From UBA4615 sp046046245 (lineage in GTDB: Bacteria; Pseudomonadota; Gammaproteobacteria; Burkholderiales; Burkholderiaceae_E): DNA of 64,000 nucleotides. The position numbers were made by a program, and so were the translations under genes. Below, piece by piece: positions 1-7,466 of this stretch. The DNA is taken from positions 1 to 64,000 of the forward strand of contig JBJOKE010000010.1 of assembly GCA_046046245.1 (NCBI GenBank), given 5' to 3'. The notes beneath the pieces are model-generated. The model searched no databases, had not been told where the DNA came from, and worked only from the letters and a program-made list of their open reading frames with translations. Each line of letters begins with the position of its first letter. Position 1 is the stretch's first letter.

Positions 1-132
1 GATGGCGGTGTACCACAGGCGCCAGAGTTCGCCGTCCTGCACCGCCGCCACCATCGCATCGTGGTGCTCGGGGGCCAGGGGCACCAGCTGCACATGCTGC
101 CCGTTCAGGTGAAGGTCTTGGGTCGCGTTCAT
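1..132 (-). CDS. GNAT family N-acetyltransferase, N-terminal fragment
   Basis: Reading the minus strand from an ATG at 132 gives 44 open codons that run off the left edge of the window. The fragment begins MNATQDLHLNG and contains LVPLAPEHHD and GELWRLWYT, which resemble the beta-1/alpha-1 start of RimJ/RimL-like GNAT acetyltransferases. Only the first quarter of such a protein (usually about 190-200 residues) is present, so the acetyl-CoA motif is not visible and the acceptor is unknown. It is divergent from alaS, with 133 bases between the two starts. Its codons include more A/T-ending ones than the rest of the window, like the first part of alaS. Confidence 0.6.
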   Translation of the reverse strand, partial: MNATQDLHLNGQHVQLVPLAPEHHDAMVAAVQDGELWRLWYTAI

Positions 133-265
133 GGGCGCATTGTGCACCGGCCCGAGGGGGGGCCAAAACGGCTTTGCGGCCTGTTTTTCCAGGAGGCCGC
201 GCAATTTGCGAAAATAGCGCGTTTGGCCAGACAGGGGTCCGGCCACCACCTACCGCAGCAACACC

Positions 266-2893
266 ATGAGCACCCGTTTCAGCGTCGCCGACATTCGGCG
301 CACCTTTCTGGACTTTTTTGCCTCCAAAAGCCATACCGTGGTCGCCTCCAGCCCATTGGTGCCGGGCAATGACCCGACCTTGATGTTCACCAACTCGGGC
401 ATGGTCCAGTTCAAGGATGTCTTCCTGGGCACCGACAAGCGCAGCTATGTGCGTGCCGCCTCGGTGCAGGCCTGCCTGCGCGCCGGTGGCAAGCACAACG
501 ACCTGGAGAACGTGGGCTACACCGCCCGGCATCACACGTTCTTCGAGATGCTCGGCAACTTCTCGTTCGGCGACTACTTCAAGCGCGACGCGATCCGCTT
601 CGCCTGGACGCTGCTGACCGAGGTCTACGCGCTGCCCAAGGACAGGCTCTGGGTCACCGTCTACAGCGAGGACGACGAGGCCTACGGGATCTGGGAGAAG
701 GAGATCGGCGTCCCGGTCGAGCGGATCGTCCGGATCGGCGACAACAAGGGCGCCCGCTACGCCTCGGACAACTTCTGGCAGATGGCCGACACCGGCCCCT
801 GCGGCCCGTGCTCGGAGATCTTCTACGACCACGGTCCCGAGGTGTTCGGCGGCCCGCCCGGCAGCCCCGACGCCGACGGCGACCGCTACATCGAGATCTG
901 GAACCTGGTCTTCATGCAGTACGACCGGGACGCGTCGGGCACGCTGACGCCGCTGCCCAAGCCCTGCGTCGACACCGGCATGGGCCTGGAGCGCATCGCC
1001 GCCGTGCTGCAGCACGTGCACAGCAACTACGAGATCGACCTCTTCCAGGCCCTGATCCGTGCGGCCGCGCGCGAGACCGGCGTGGCGGATCTCGCCGCGC
1101 CCTCGCTGAAGGTCATCGCCGACCACATCCGCGCCTGCTCGTTCCTGATCGTCGACGGCGTGATTCCCGGCAGCGAGGGGCGCGGCTACGTGCTGCGTCG
1201 GATCGCCCGCCGCGCACTGCGCCACGGCCACAAGCTCGGACAGACGAAGCCGTTCTTCCACAAGCTGGTGCCCGACCTCGTCGCCGTGATGGGCGACGCC
1301 TACCCCGAGCTGCGCGATGCGCAGCAGACGGTGATCGACGTGCTGCGCCAGGAGGAGGAGCGCTTCGGCGAGACGCTCGAGAACGGCATGCAGATCCTGA
1401 ACGCAGCGCTCGCGTCGGGCACGAAGACGCTCGACGGCGAGACCGCGTTCAAGCTCTACGACACCTACGGCTTCCCGCTCGACCTGACCGCCGACGTCTG
1501 CCGCGAGCGCGAGGTGGCGGTCGACGAGGCCGTGTTCGACGCGGCGATGGAGCGGCAGCGCCGCACCGCGCGCGCGGCCGGCAAGTTCAGGATGGGCGGC
1601 TCGCTCGAGTACTCGGGCGTCGCCACGCACTTCCACGGCTACGAGCAGCTCGAGGTCGACGGTGCGCGCGTCGCAGCGCTCTACGTCGACGGCACCTCGG
1701 TGCAGCGCGTCGAGGCGGGGCAGGCCGCGGTCGTCGTGCTCGACCGCACGCCGTTCTACGCGGAGTCCGGCGGCCAGGTCGGCGACCAGGGCCTGCTCGA
1801 GGGCAGGCATGGTGCGCGATTCGCGGTCGACGACACGCTGAAGGTGCAGGCCGAGGTGTTCGGCCACCACGGCCGGCTCGAGGCGGGCGCGCTGCAGGTC
1901 GGCGACGAGGTGAAGGCCCGCGTCGACGTCGCGCGCCGCGGCCGTACGGTGCGCCACCACTCGGCGACGCACCTGATGCACAAGGCGCTGCGCGAGGTGC
2001 TGGGCGCGCACGTCCAGCAGAAGGGTTCGCTGGTCGACCCCGACAAGACCCGCTTCGACTTCTCGCACCACTCGCCGATGACCGCGGAGCAGATCCGCGA
2101 GGTCGAGGCGCGGGTGAACACCGAGATCCTCGGGAACCACGCGACGCAGGCACGGGTGATGGGCTTCGACGACGCGGTGGCGGGCGGCGCGATGGCGCTG
2201 TTCGGCGAGAAGTACGGCGATTCGGTGCGCGTGCTCGACATCGGCTCGTCGCGCGAGCTGTGCGGCGGCACGCACGTCGCGCGCACCGGCGACATCGGTC
2301 TGTTCAAGATCGTCGCCGAGGGCGGTGTCGCCGCCGGCATCCGCCGCGTCGAGGCGGTCTGCGGCGACGTCGCGCTCGCCTGGGTCCAGGGCGTGGAGAA
2401 CGTGCTGCACGACGCGGCCGGCGCGTTCAAGGCGCCGGTCTCCGAACTGCGCGGCAAGATCGAGCAGCTGCTCGAATCCGCGCGCGCGGCCGAGCGCGAG
2501 CTCGCGAAGCTGAAGTCGAAGCTGGCCGCGAGCCAGGGCGACGAGCTGGTCGCGAAGGCGGTCGACGTCAAGGGCCTGAAGGTGCTCGCGGTGACGCTCG
2601 ATGGCGCCGACGCGAAGACACTGCGCGAGACGATGGACAAGCTCAAGGACAAGCTGAAGTCGGCGGCGATCGTGCTGGCCGCGGTTGGCGACGGCAAGGT
2701 CCAGCTGGCGGCGGGCGTCACGCCCGACGCGGTCGGCAAGGTGAAGGCCGGCGAGCTGGTCAACTTCGTCGCGCAGCAGGTCGGCGGCAAGGGCGGCGGC
2801 AAGCCGGACATGGCGATGGCCGGCGGCACCGACGCCGCCGCGCTGCCTAAGGCGCTGGCCTCGGTCCAGGGTTGGGTGGCCGAACGCGCGTGA
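266..2893 (+). CDS. alaS: alanyl-tRNA synthetase
   Basis: Charges tRNA-Ala with alanine in the cytosol. The protein has 875 residues, the usual length. The class II catalytic domain is at about 1-240, the tRNA-binding domain to about 460, and the editing domain carries the zinc-binding HSATH near residue 567 and CGGTH near 665. The C-terminal C-Ala domain has the glycine-rich GGKGGGKPDMAMAGG signature. The ATG at 266 gives the standard MSTRFSVADIRRTF start, although no good Shine-Dalgarno sequence precedes it. The gene changes codon use part-way: roughly one codon in six ends in A or T up to about base 460, and about one in forty afterwards. The downstream MFS gene overlaps its stop codon (GTGA). 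Confidence 0.97.
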   Translation: MSTRFSVADIRRTFLDFFASKSHTVVASSPLVPGNDPTLMFTNSGMVQFKDVFLGTDKRSYVRAASVQACLRAGGKHNDLENVGYTARHHTFFEMLGNFSFGDYFKRDAIRFAWTLLTEVYALPKDRLWVTVYSEDDEAYGIWEKEIGVPVERIVRIGDNKGARYASDNFWQMADTGPCGPCSEIFYDHGPEVFGGPPGSPDADGDRYIEIWNLVFMQYDRDASGTLTPLPKPCVDTGMGLERIAAVLQHVHSNYEIDLFQALIRAAARETGVADLAAPSLKVIADHIRACSFLIVDGVIPGSEGRGYVLRRIARRALRHGHKLGQTKPFFHKLVPDLVAVMGDAYPELRDAQQTVIDVLRQEEERFGETLENGMQILNAALASGTKTLDGETAFKLYDTYGFPLDLTADVCREREVAVDEAVFDAAMERQRRTARAAGKFRMGGSLEYSGVATHFHGYEQLEVDGARVAALYVDGTSVQRVEAGQAAVVVLDRTPFYAESGGQVGDQGLLEGRHGARFAVDDTLKVQAEVFGHHGRLEAGALQVGDEVKARVDVARRGRTVRHHSATHLMHKALREVLGAHVQQKGSLVDPDKTRFDFSHHSPMTAEQIREVEARVNTEILGNHATQARVMGFDDAVAGGAMALFGEKYGDSVRVLDIGSSRELCGGTHVARTGDIGLFKIVAEGGVAAGIRRVEAVCGDVALAWVQGVENVLHDAAGAFKAPVSELRGKIEQLLESARAAERELAKLKSKLAASQGDELVAKAVDVKGLKVLAVTLDGADAKTLRETMDKLKDKLKSAAIVLAAVGDGKVQLAAGVTPDAVGKVKAGELVNFVAQQVGGKGGGKPDMAMAGGTDAAALPKALASVQGWVAERA

Positions 2894-4404
2894 GCGCGGA
2901 CCGCGACTCCGGTGGGCCCGGCGACGGGTCGCCGGACGAGCGCGCGGCGCGGGCCGACGCGAACCGCGGACACGACTGGGGCGACGCCGGCGAAGCGCCC
3001 GCTGGCGGCCCGGGGCGCGGCGCGGCACACGGCGGGCGCGCGACGATCGGGCGCAGCGCTTCCGACGCCGGCCCGGACCTCGGCGACGACCCGGCGCCGC
3101 TCGCGGACGACCGCCGCGTCGTCGACGCGGACCGGGTCGAGGGCACGGTCCCCGGCGCGGGCGTGCGCCGACCCGCGTCCACCGGCGCGTCCGACGCCGG
3201 CCCGGACCCGGGACCGGAGGCCGCCGACGCCTCCGCGTGGCGCCGGCCCGAGCGGCCGCTCGGCATCCGCACGCTGATCGCGCTGTCGATCCTCAACCAC
3301 GTGGCGTTCAGCGGCGTGCGCGTGGCGCTGACGCTGTCGGCGCTGCACCTGCACGCACCGACCTTCCAGGTCGGCATGGTGCTGTCGTTCTTCAGCCTGC
3401 TTCCGATGCTGCTGGCGATCCCCGGCGGCCGATGGATCGACCGCATCGGCGCGCGCGGACCGATGATCGTCGGCACCGCGATCATCGTCGCGGGCGTGCT
3501 GCTGCCGTTCGTCTGGCTGTCGATGGCCACGCTCACCGCGACCGCCGTGCTCGTCGGGCTGGGTTTCCTGCCGTTCCACCTCGGCATCCAGAAGCTGGTG
3601 AGCGAGCTCGGCACGCCCGATGACCGTCGCCACAACCTCAGCCTGATGGCGATCGGCTTCTCGGTCTCGGCGTTCCTCGGCCCGACCAGCGCCGGGTTCC
3701 TGATCGACGGGCTCGGCCACCGCTTCGCGTTCGGCACGCTCGCGCTGCTGCCGATCGCCGCGCTGCTCTGGCTGCGCCGGATCCGTGAACGGGTACCCGG
3801 CGGTCGCCTCGCGCCGCCGGCGACCTCGTCGAAGATGCGCATCGGCGACCTGCTGGCCACGCCCGAGCTGCGCCGGCTCTACATCGTCGTCGCGCTGATC
3901 TCGTCGGCCTGGGACGTCCACCAGTTCCTCGTGCCGATCTACGGTGCGCGGATCGGGCTGTCGGCCTCGGGCATCGGGCTGATCCTCGGTGCGTTCGCGG
4001 TCGCCACGATGGTGGTGCGCATGGTGGTACCGCTGTTCCTGCAGGACGTGTCGGAGTGGACGGCGATCCTGTACGCGATGGCGGTGGCGGGCATCGTCTA
4101 CGCGCTCTACCCGTCGTTCTCGTCGCTCGAGTCGCTGCTCGCGCTGTCGTTCGTGCTGGGGTTGGGGCTGGGTGTGTCGCAGCCGATGACGCTGTCGATC
4201 ATGGCGCGCTCGGCGCCGGCGGGACGGCTCGGCGAGGCGACGGGGCTGCGGCTGATGCTGGTGAACGGCACGCAGACCGTGCTGCCGTCCGCCTTCGGCG
4301 CGCTGGGCGGCCTGATCGGGATCGGCGGGCTGTTCTGGGGGATGGCGGTGCTGCTGGGGGCGGGGCTGATGGGGGTGGGGCGGGCGGTCCGGCGCGTCGG
4401 CTGA
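2890..4404 (+). CDS. MFS transporter with long disordered N-terminal extension
   Basis: A major facilitator superfamily permease of the inner membrane; the substrate cannot be told. The proposed GTG start at 2890 overlaps the alaS stop (GTGA), giving 504 residues. The twelve-helix core begins near residue 125 (LIALSILNHVAFSG) and includes GGRWIDRIGARGP, the MFS loop 2-3 motif, with a positively charged middle loop near residues 295-315. The first ~120 residues are hydrophilic, rich in Asp, Gly, Pro, Ala and Arg, and contain a perfect 19-bp direct repeat. MFS proteins usually lack this tail, so translation may instead start at an in-frame GTG at 3163. The gene is probably co-transcribed with alaS. 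Confidence 0.85.
   Translation: MSADRDSGGPGDGSPDERAARADANRGHDWGDAGEAPAGGPGRGAAHGGRATIGRSASDAGPDLGDDPAPLADDRRVVDADRVEGTVPGAGVRRPASTGASDAGPDPGPEAADASAWRRPERPLGIRTLIALSILNHVAFSGVRVALTLSALHLHAPTFQVGMVLSFFSLLPMLLAIPGGRWIDRIGARGPMIVGTAIIVAGVLLPFVWLSMATLTATAVLVGLGFLPFHLGIQKLVSELGTPDDRRHNLSLMAIGFSVSAFLGPTSAGFLIDGLGHRFAFGTLALLPIAALLWLRRIRERVPGGRLAPPATSSKMRIGDLLATPELRRLYIVVALISSAWDVHQFLVPIYGARIGLSASGIGLILGAFAVATMVVRMVVPLFLQDVSEWTAILYAMAVAGIVYALYPSFSSLESLLALSFVLGLGLGVSQPMTLSIMARSAPAGRLGEATGLRLMLVNGTQTVLPSAFGALGGLIGIGGLFWGMAVLLGAGLMGVGRAVRRVG
3061..3208 (+). repeat. 19-bp direct repeat inside the MFS N-terminal extension
   Basis: The 19-base unit beginning TCCGACGCCGG occurs at 3061-3079 and again at 3190-3208, 129 bases (43 codons) apart and in the same frame. 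Both copies encode SDAGPD. This suggests a local duplication built the low-complexity N-terminus of the transporter. Confidence 0.8.
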
Positions 4405-4616
4405 GCCCTGACGCCCGGCGTCGCGCGAGGCCGAGGTATCGCCGGACGATCCCCCGCGGACTGCCGCCTGCGCCGTCGCGGACGGCGCTTGGCGGCGGCC
4501 CAGACCAGGCGCGACAGTCCGGTCCGCGCGGCAGGACGTCGCGCCGCCGGATCCGGGCCCGAAGCACATCGACGCGGCCGCGACGGGAACGGCGCCACCT
4601 CGACCGGGAAACCGCC

Positions 4617-5270
4617 ATGTCTTCGATGCCTCGTTCCTTCCGCCCCGTCGCGGGCCTCGCCCTCCTCGCCGCGCTGGCCGCGGCCCCCACCGCGCATGCG
4701 CAGCAGGCCGCGCCGGCCGGCGCGTTCGACGGCTACGTCGGCCTGACCTACGGCGCGGCCGCCGGCGTGCTGGAGGACTACGACGCCTGCAGCAGCAACG
4801 TCGGCTGCTCGACCCAGGGCCGCGGCGCCGCCGGTGTGTTCGCCGGGCTGCGGGTCTGGACGGTGCCCGTCTTCGGCGGCCTGCCGCTGTACGCGGAGGC
4901 CGGCTGGCAGGACTTCTCGAAGGTCACCGCCTCGTACTACTCGCGGCCGCCCGGCACCGGCGTGTTCGGCGCGACCACGTCCGGCCAGGCGCTCTACGCG
5001 GCCGCGAAGCTCGAGTTCCCGGTCAGCGAGAGGTTCTCGTTGTACACCCGCCTGGGTCTCGCCCACACGACCGTCGACGTCGTCGGCGGCACCGGCGCGG
5101 GCACGCGGCTGCAGGGCCTCGGCGGCTCGGGAAGCGACCTGATGCTCGGCCTGGGCGCGCAGTACCGCTTCCTGCCGAACTGGTCGGTCCGCGCCGACGC
5201 CACCGGATTCGGCGGCTCGCGCGGCACGGGCGCGGCCGCGATGAACCTCGGCCTGGCCTACCACTTCTGA
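4617..5270 (+). CDS. outer membrane beta-barrel protein
   Basis: A 217-residue exported protein. The ATG at 4617 gives a Sec signal peptide with an Arg-containing start, a hydrophobic Leu/Ala core and a likely cleavage after AHA near residue 27. The mature ~190 residues show alternating hydrophobic/polar strands (for example GYVGLTYG, LYAEAGWQDF, LYTRLGLAHT, MNLGLAYHF). They end in phenylalanine, the usual last residue of BAM-inserted barrels. Two cysteines (YDACSSNVGC) lie in the first predicted external loop and could form a disulfide. Size and pattern fit the OmpA-like/OmpW-like eight-strand barrels; no peptidoglycan-binding domain follows. It is convergent with the regulator gene ending at 5283. 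Its function is unknown. Confidence 0.8.
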   Translation: MSSMPRSFRPVAGLALLAALAAAPTAHAQQAAPAGAFDGYVGLTYGAAAGVLEDYDACSSNVGCSTQGRGAAGVFAGLRVWTVPVFGGLPLYAEAGWQDFSKVTASYYSRPPGTGVFGATTSGQALYAAAKLEFPVSERFSLYTRLGLAHTTVDVVGGTGAGTRLQGLGGSGSDLMLGLGAQYRFLPNWSVRADATGFGGSRGTGAAAMNLGLAYHF

Positions 5271-5282
5271 CCGTCGGCGCGG

Positions 5283-6017
5283 TCAGGGCCGGCGCAGCGC
5301 GGTGAACGCGCCGAGCTCCCAGGACCGCAGCGCGAGCACCATCGTGAAGCCGTCGCGGTCCGCGGCCTGGGCGCGGTGATCCTCGCGATGGAGCCGCATC
5401 AGTTCGCCCGCGAGGCGCTCGATCTGCTGGACCAGTTCGCGCGCGCTCGCGAGGCTCAGGCGACCGTGCACCGCGAGCAGCGTGTCGCCCGGGCCGTCGA
5501 AGCGACCCGCGAAGTAGTCGGGCGCCACGTGGTCGCGGAAGTAGCGCTGGACCGGTCCGTCGGGCCGCCACCGGAATGCGTGCGAGACGCGGAGTCGGTA
5601 GCGGTTCAGCGGGCGCAGCTCGATCAGGCCGAGCCGGTCCAGGCGCACGAGCCGCGTCACGCATTCGGGCTCGTCGATCCGGTAGGTCTGCACGATCTGC
5701 TCGAAGCTCCAGTGCCCGAGGCAGCAGATCGCGACGAGCAGCAGGCGCGGGTCGTCGACGAGCGCGCGCTCCTGTTCGGCCGTCAGCCGGTCTGCGAGCG
5801 GCGCGTGCTCGAGAGAACGCTGCAGCACCTCCTCGAGCGTGGTGCCGGCGGCCGCGCAGAACAGGGCGAGCCGGGCGAGCGAGAGGTCGCCGCGCCCGAG
5901 CAGGCGCTTGATGCTCGACTCGCTCATGCCGACGCGTGCGGCGAGCTGCGCGTAGGTCACGCCCGCGCGGCGCATCTCCGCGCGCAGCGCCTTCACGATG
6001 AGGTCCGGTGAGCTCAT
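5283..6017 (-). CDS. XRE family transcriptional regulator
   Basis: A 244-residue protein from the ATG at 6017. Residues about 8-60 form a Cro/CI helix-turn-helix (TYAQLAARVGMSESSIKRLL). The rest, about 180 residues, resembles no ligand domain I can name. It contains a second segment that may be winged-helix-like (SFEQIVQTYRIDEPECVTRLVRLDRLGLIE in pieces) and a C-terminal alpha-helical region. This two-part layout occurs in uncharacterised proteobacterial XRE proteins. It is divergent from the mscS-type gene (220 bases between starts) and might regulate it. It converges on the outer-membrane protein gene, with only 12 bases between stop codons. Confidence 0.8.
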   Translation of the reverse strand: MSSPDLIVKALRAEMRRAGVTYAQLAARVGMSESSIKRLLGRGDLSLARLALFCAAAGTTLEEVLQRSLEHAPLADRLTAEQERALVDDPRLLLVAICCLGHWSFEQIVQTYRIDEPECVTRLVRLDRLGLIELRPLNRYRLRVSHAFRWRPDGPVQRYFRDHVAPDYFAGRFDGPGDTLLAVHGRLSLASARELVQQIERLAGELMRLHREDHRAQAADRDGFTMVLALRSWELGAFTALRRP

Positions 6018-6237
6018 GACGGTGCCTTCCGTTGCGCGCGATGGTACCCCCGACGCGGCCGTCCGGCGCTGCGGCCGCGGCGACTCGACCGGGCCGCCAT
6101 GCCGCACTCGCACCGTGTGCGCCGTTTCGCGCGAGTCGTCGGCGTCACCACATGCCACACACGCCTCACGGCCGACCCTTAGACTGTCCGCCAGGACTGC
6201 CGTACCGAGCGGTCCGCCGACACGGGAGGATGCCGCG

Positions 6238-7080
6238 ATGCAATTCGCAGAGACCTTGGACACCGCGCAGCAGATCATCGTCAACTTCGGGCTGAAGCTG
6301 CTCGGCGCGTTCGCGCTGTGGTGGGCGGGACGCTGGCTGATCGGCATCGCGGCGCGGCTGATCCAGCGGGCGCTGACCCTGCGGCAGGTCGACCCGACGC
6401 TGCAGCGCTACATGGCCTCGATCATCAGCGTGGTGCTGAACATCGTGCTGGTGATCGGCATCCTGGGCTTCTTCGGGTTCGAGACGACCTCGTTCGCCGC
6501 GCTGCTGGCCGCCGCCGGCGTCGCGATCGGTGCTGCCTGGAGCGGCCTGCTGTCGAACTTCGCGTCGGGCGCGTTCCTGATGGTGCTGCGGCCCTTCAAG
6601 GTCGGCGACTACATCTCCGGCGGCGGCGTCGAGGGCACGGTGCGCGAGATCGGCCTGTTCGCGACGACGATCGTCACGCCCGACAACGTCGTGACGCTGG
6701 TGGGCAACGGCAAGCTGCTGGCCGACAACCTGAAGAACTATTCGGCCGCGCCGTACCGGCGGGTCGACCGGGTCGCGCAGATCGACCACGGCGTGGACCC
6801 GGCCGATGCGATCGCACGGCTGAAGGCACGACTGTCGTCGATCCCGAACGTGATGGCCGAGCCGGCGCCCGACGTCGAGATCCTCGACTTCAATCCGATG
6901 GGCGCGCAGCTCGCGGTCCGGCCCTACTGCCACACGGACCACTACTGGCAGGTGTACTTCGACACCAACCGCGTCATCCGCGAGGAGTTCTCGCGCGCCG
7001 GCTACGCGGTGCCCGCGGCGCACGCGGTGCACCTGGTGACGGGAGCACGGCCGTCGGCCGTCTCGCGGCCCGAGCTCTGA
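6238..7080 (+). CDS. mscS: small-conductance mechanosensitive channel (MscS family)
   Basis: An inner-membrane tension-gated channel that releases solutes on hypo-osmotic shock. The protein has 280 residues, close to E. coli MscS (286). Three transmembrane helices lie at about 15-37, 58-80 and 85-115. The third, pore-lining helix has the expected Gly/Ala pattern (AAGVAIGAAWSGLLSNFASG). It is followed by the beta domain (RPFKVGDYI) and the alpha/beta C-terminal domain. The ATG at 6238 follows GGGAGGATGCCGCG, a good ribosome-binding site. It stands alone, divergent from the XRE regulator. Confidence 0.92.
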   Translation: MQFAETLDTAQQIIVNFGLKLLGAFALWWAGRWLIGIAARLIQRALTLRQVDPTLQRYMASIISVVLNIVLVIGILGFFGFETTSFAALLAAAGVAIGAAWSGLLSNFASGAFLMVLRPFKVGDYISGGGVEGTVREIGLFATTIVTPDNVVTLVGNGKLLADNLKNYSAAPYRRVDRVAQIDHGVDPADAIARLKARLSSIPNVMAEPAPDVEILDFNPMGAQLAVRPYCHTDHYWQVYFDTNRVIREEFSRAGYAVPAAHAVHLVTGARPSAVSRPEL

Positions 7081-7192
7081 GGCCCGGCGAGCAGCCCCGC
7101 ACGCGGTCGGGGCGGCCCGCAGGCATCCCGGCACGCGGGTAGAATCCGGCTCCCCGACTTCCGACCGGGCCGCCGTCGCGGCGGCCGACGCC

Positions 7193-7432
7193 ATGTCCGA
7201 ACCGATCGCATTCGACCGCGAAGTCGACGCCCGCGGCCTCAACTGCCCGCTGCCGATCCTGAAGGCGAAGAAGGCGCTCGCCGAACTCGGCAGCGGCCAG
7301 GTGCTGAAGGTGGTGGCCACCGACCCGGGCTCGCTGCGCGACTTCCAGGCCTTCGCCCGCCAGACCGGCAACGCGATGGTCGGCCAGGACGAGGCCGACC
7401 GGGTCTGGACGTTCTACCTGAAGCGGCGCTGA
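7193..7432 (+). CDS. tusA: TusA-family sulfurtransferase
   Basis: A 79-residue cytosolic sulfur carrier. The active-site motif Cys18-Pro-Leu-Pro sits in the canonical ARGLNCPLPILKAKKAL context, equivalent to Cys19 of E. coli TusA, and accepts persulfide sulfur from a cysteine desulfurase for tRNA thiolation or cofactor pathways. No other tus genes are near. A TAGAAT hexamer at 7140-7145 is a plausible -10 element, but no clear -35 is visible. The gene is convergent with valS, separated by a strong GC hairpin. Confidence 0.93.
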   Translation: MSEPIAFDREVDARGLNCPLPILKAKKALAELGSGQVLKVVATDPGSLRDFQAFARQTGNAMVGQDEADRVWTFYLKRR

Positions 7433-7435
7433 GCG

Positions 7436-7459
7436 CCGCGCGGCCTGCCGGCCGCGCGG
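7436..7459. terminator. GC hairpin between convergent tusA and valS
   Basis: A perfect 10-bp inverted repeat (CCGCGCGGCC / GGCCGCGCGG) with a TGCC loop lies between two convergent stop codons. There is no U-tract on either strand, so it could act as a stem-loop mRNA end or a Rho-assisted terminator for both genes. Confidence 0.5.
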
Positions 7460-7466
7460 CCGGACA

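Noticed and set aside
1756..4569. Minus-strand open frame of 937 codons opposite alaS and the MFS gene
   Set aside because: Low-complexity Arg/Pro/Ala/Ser translation typical of antisense frames in very GC-rich genes; the sense genes are certain.
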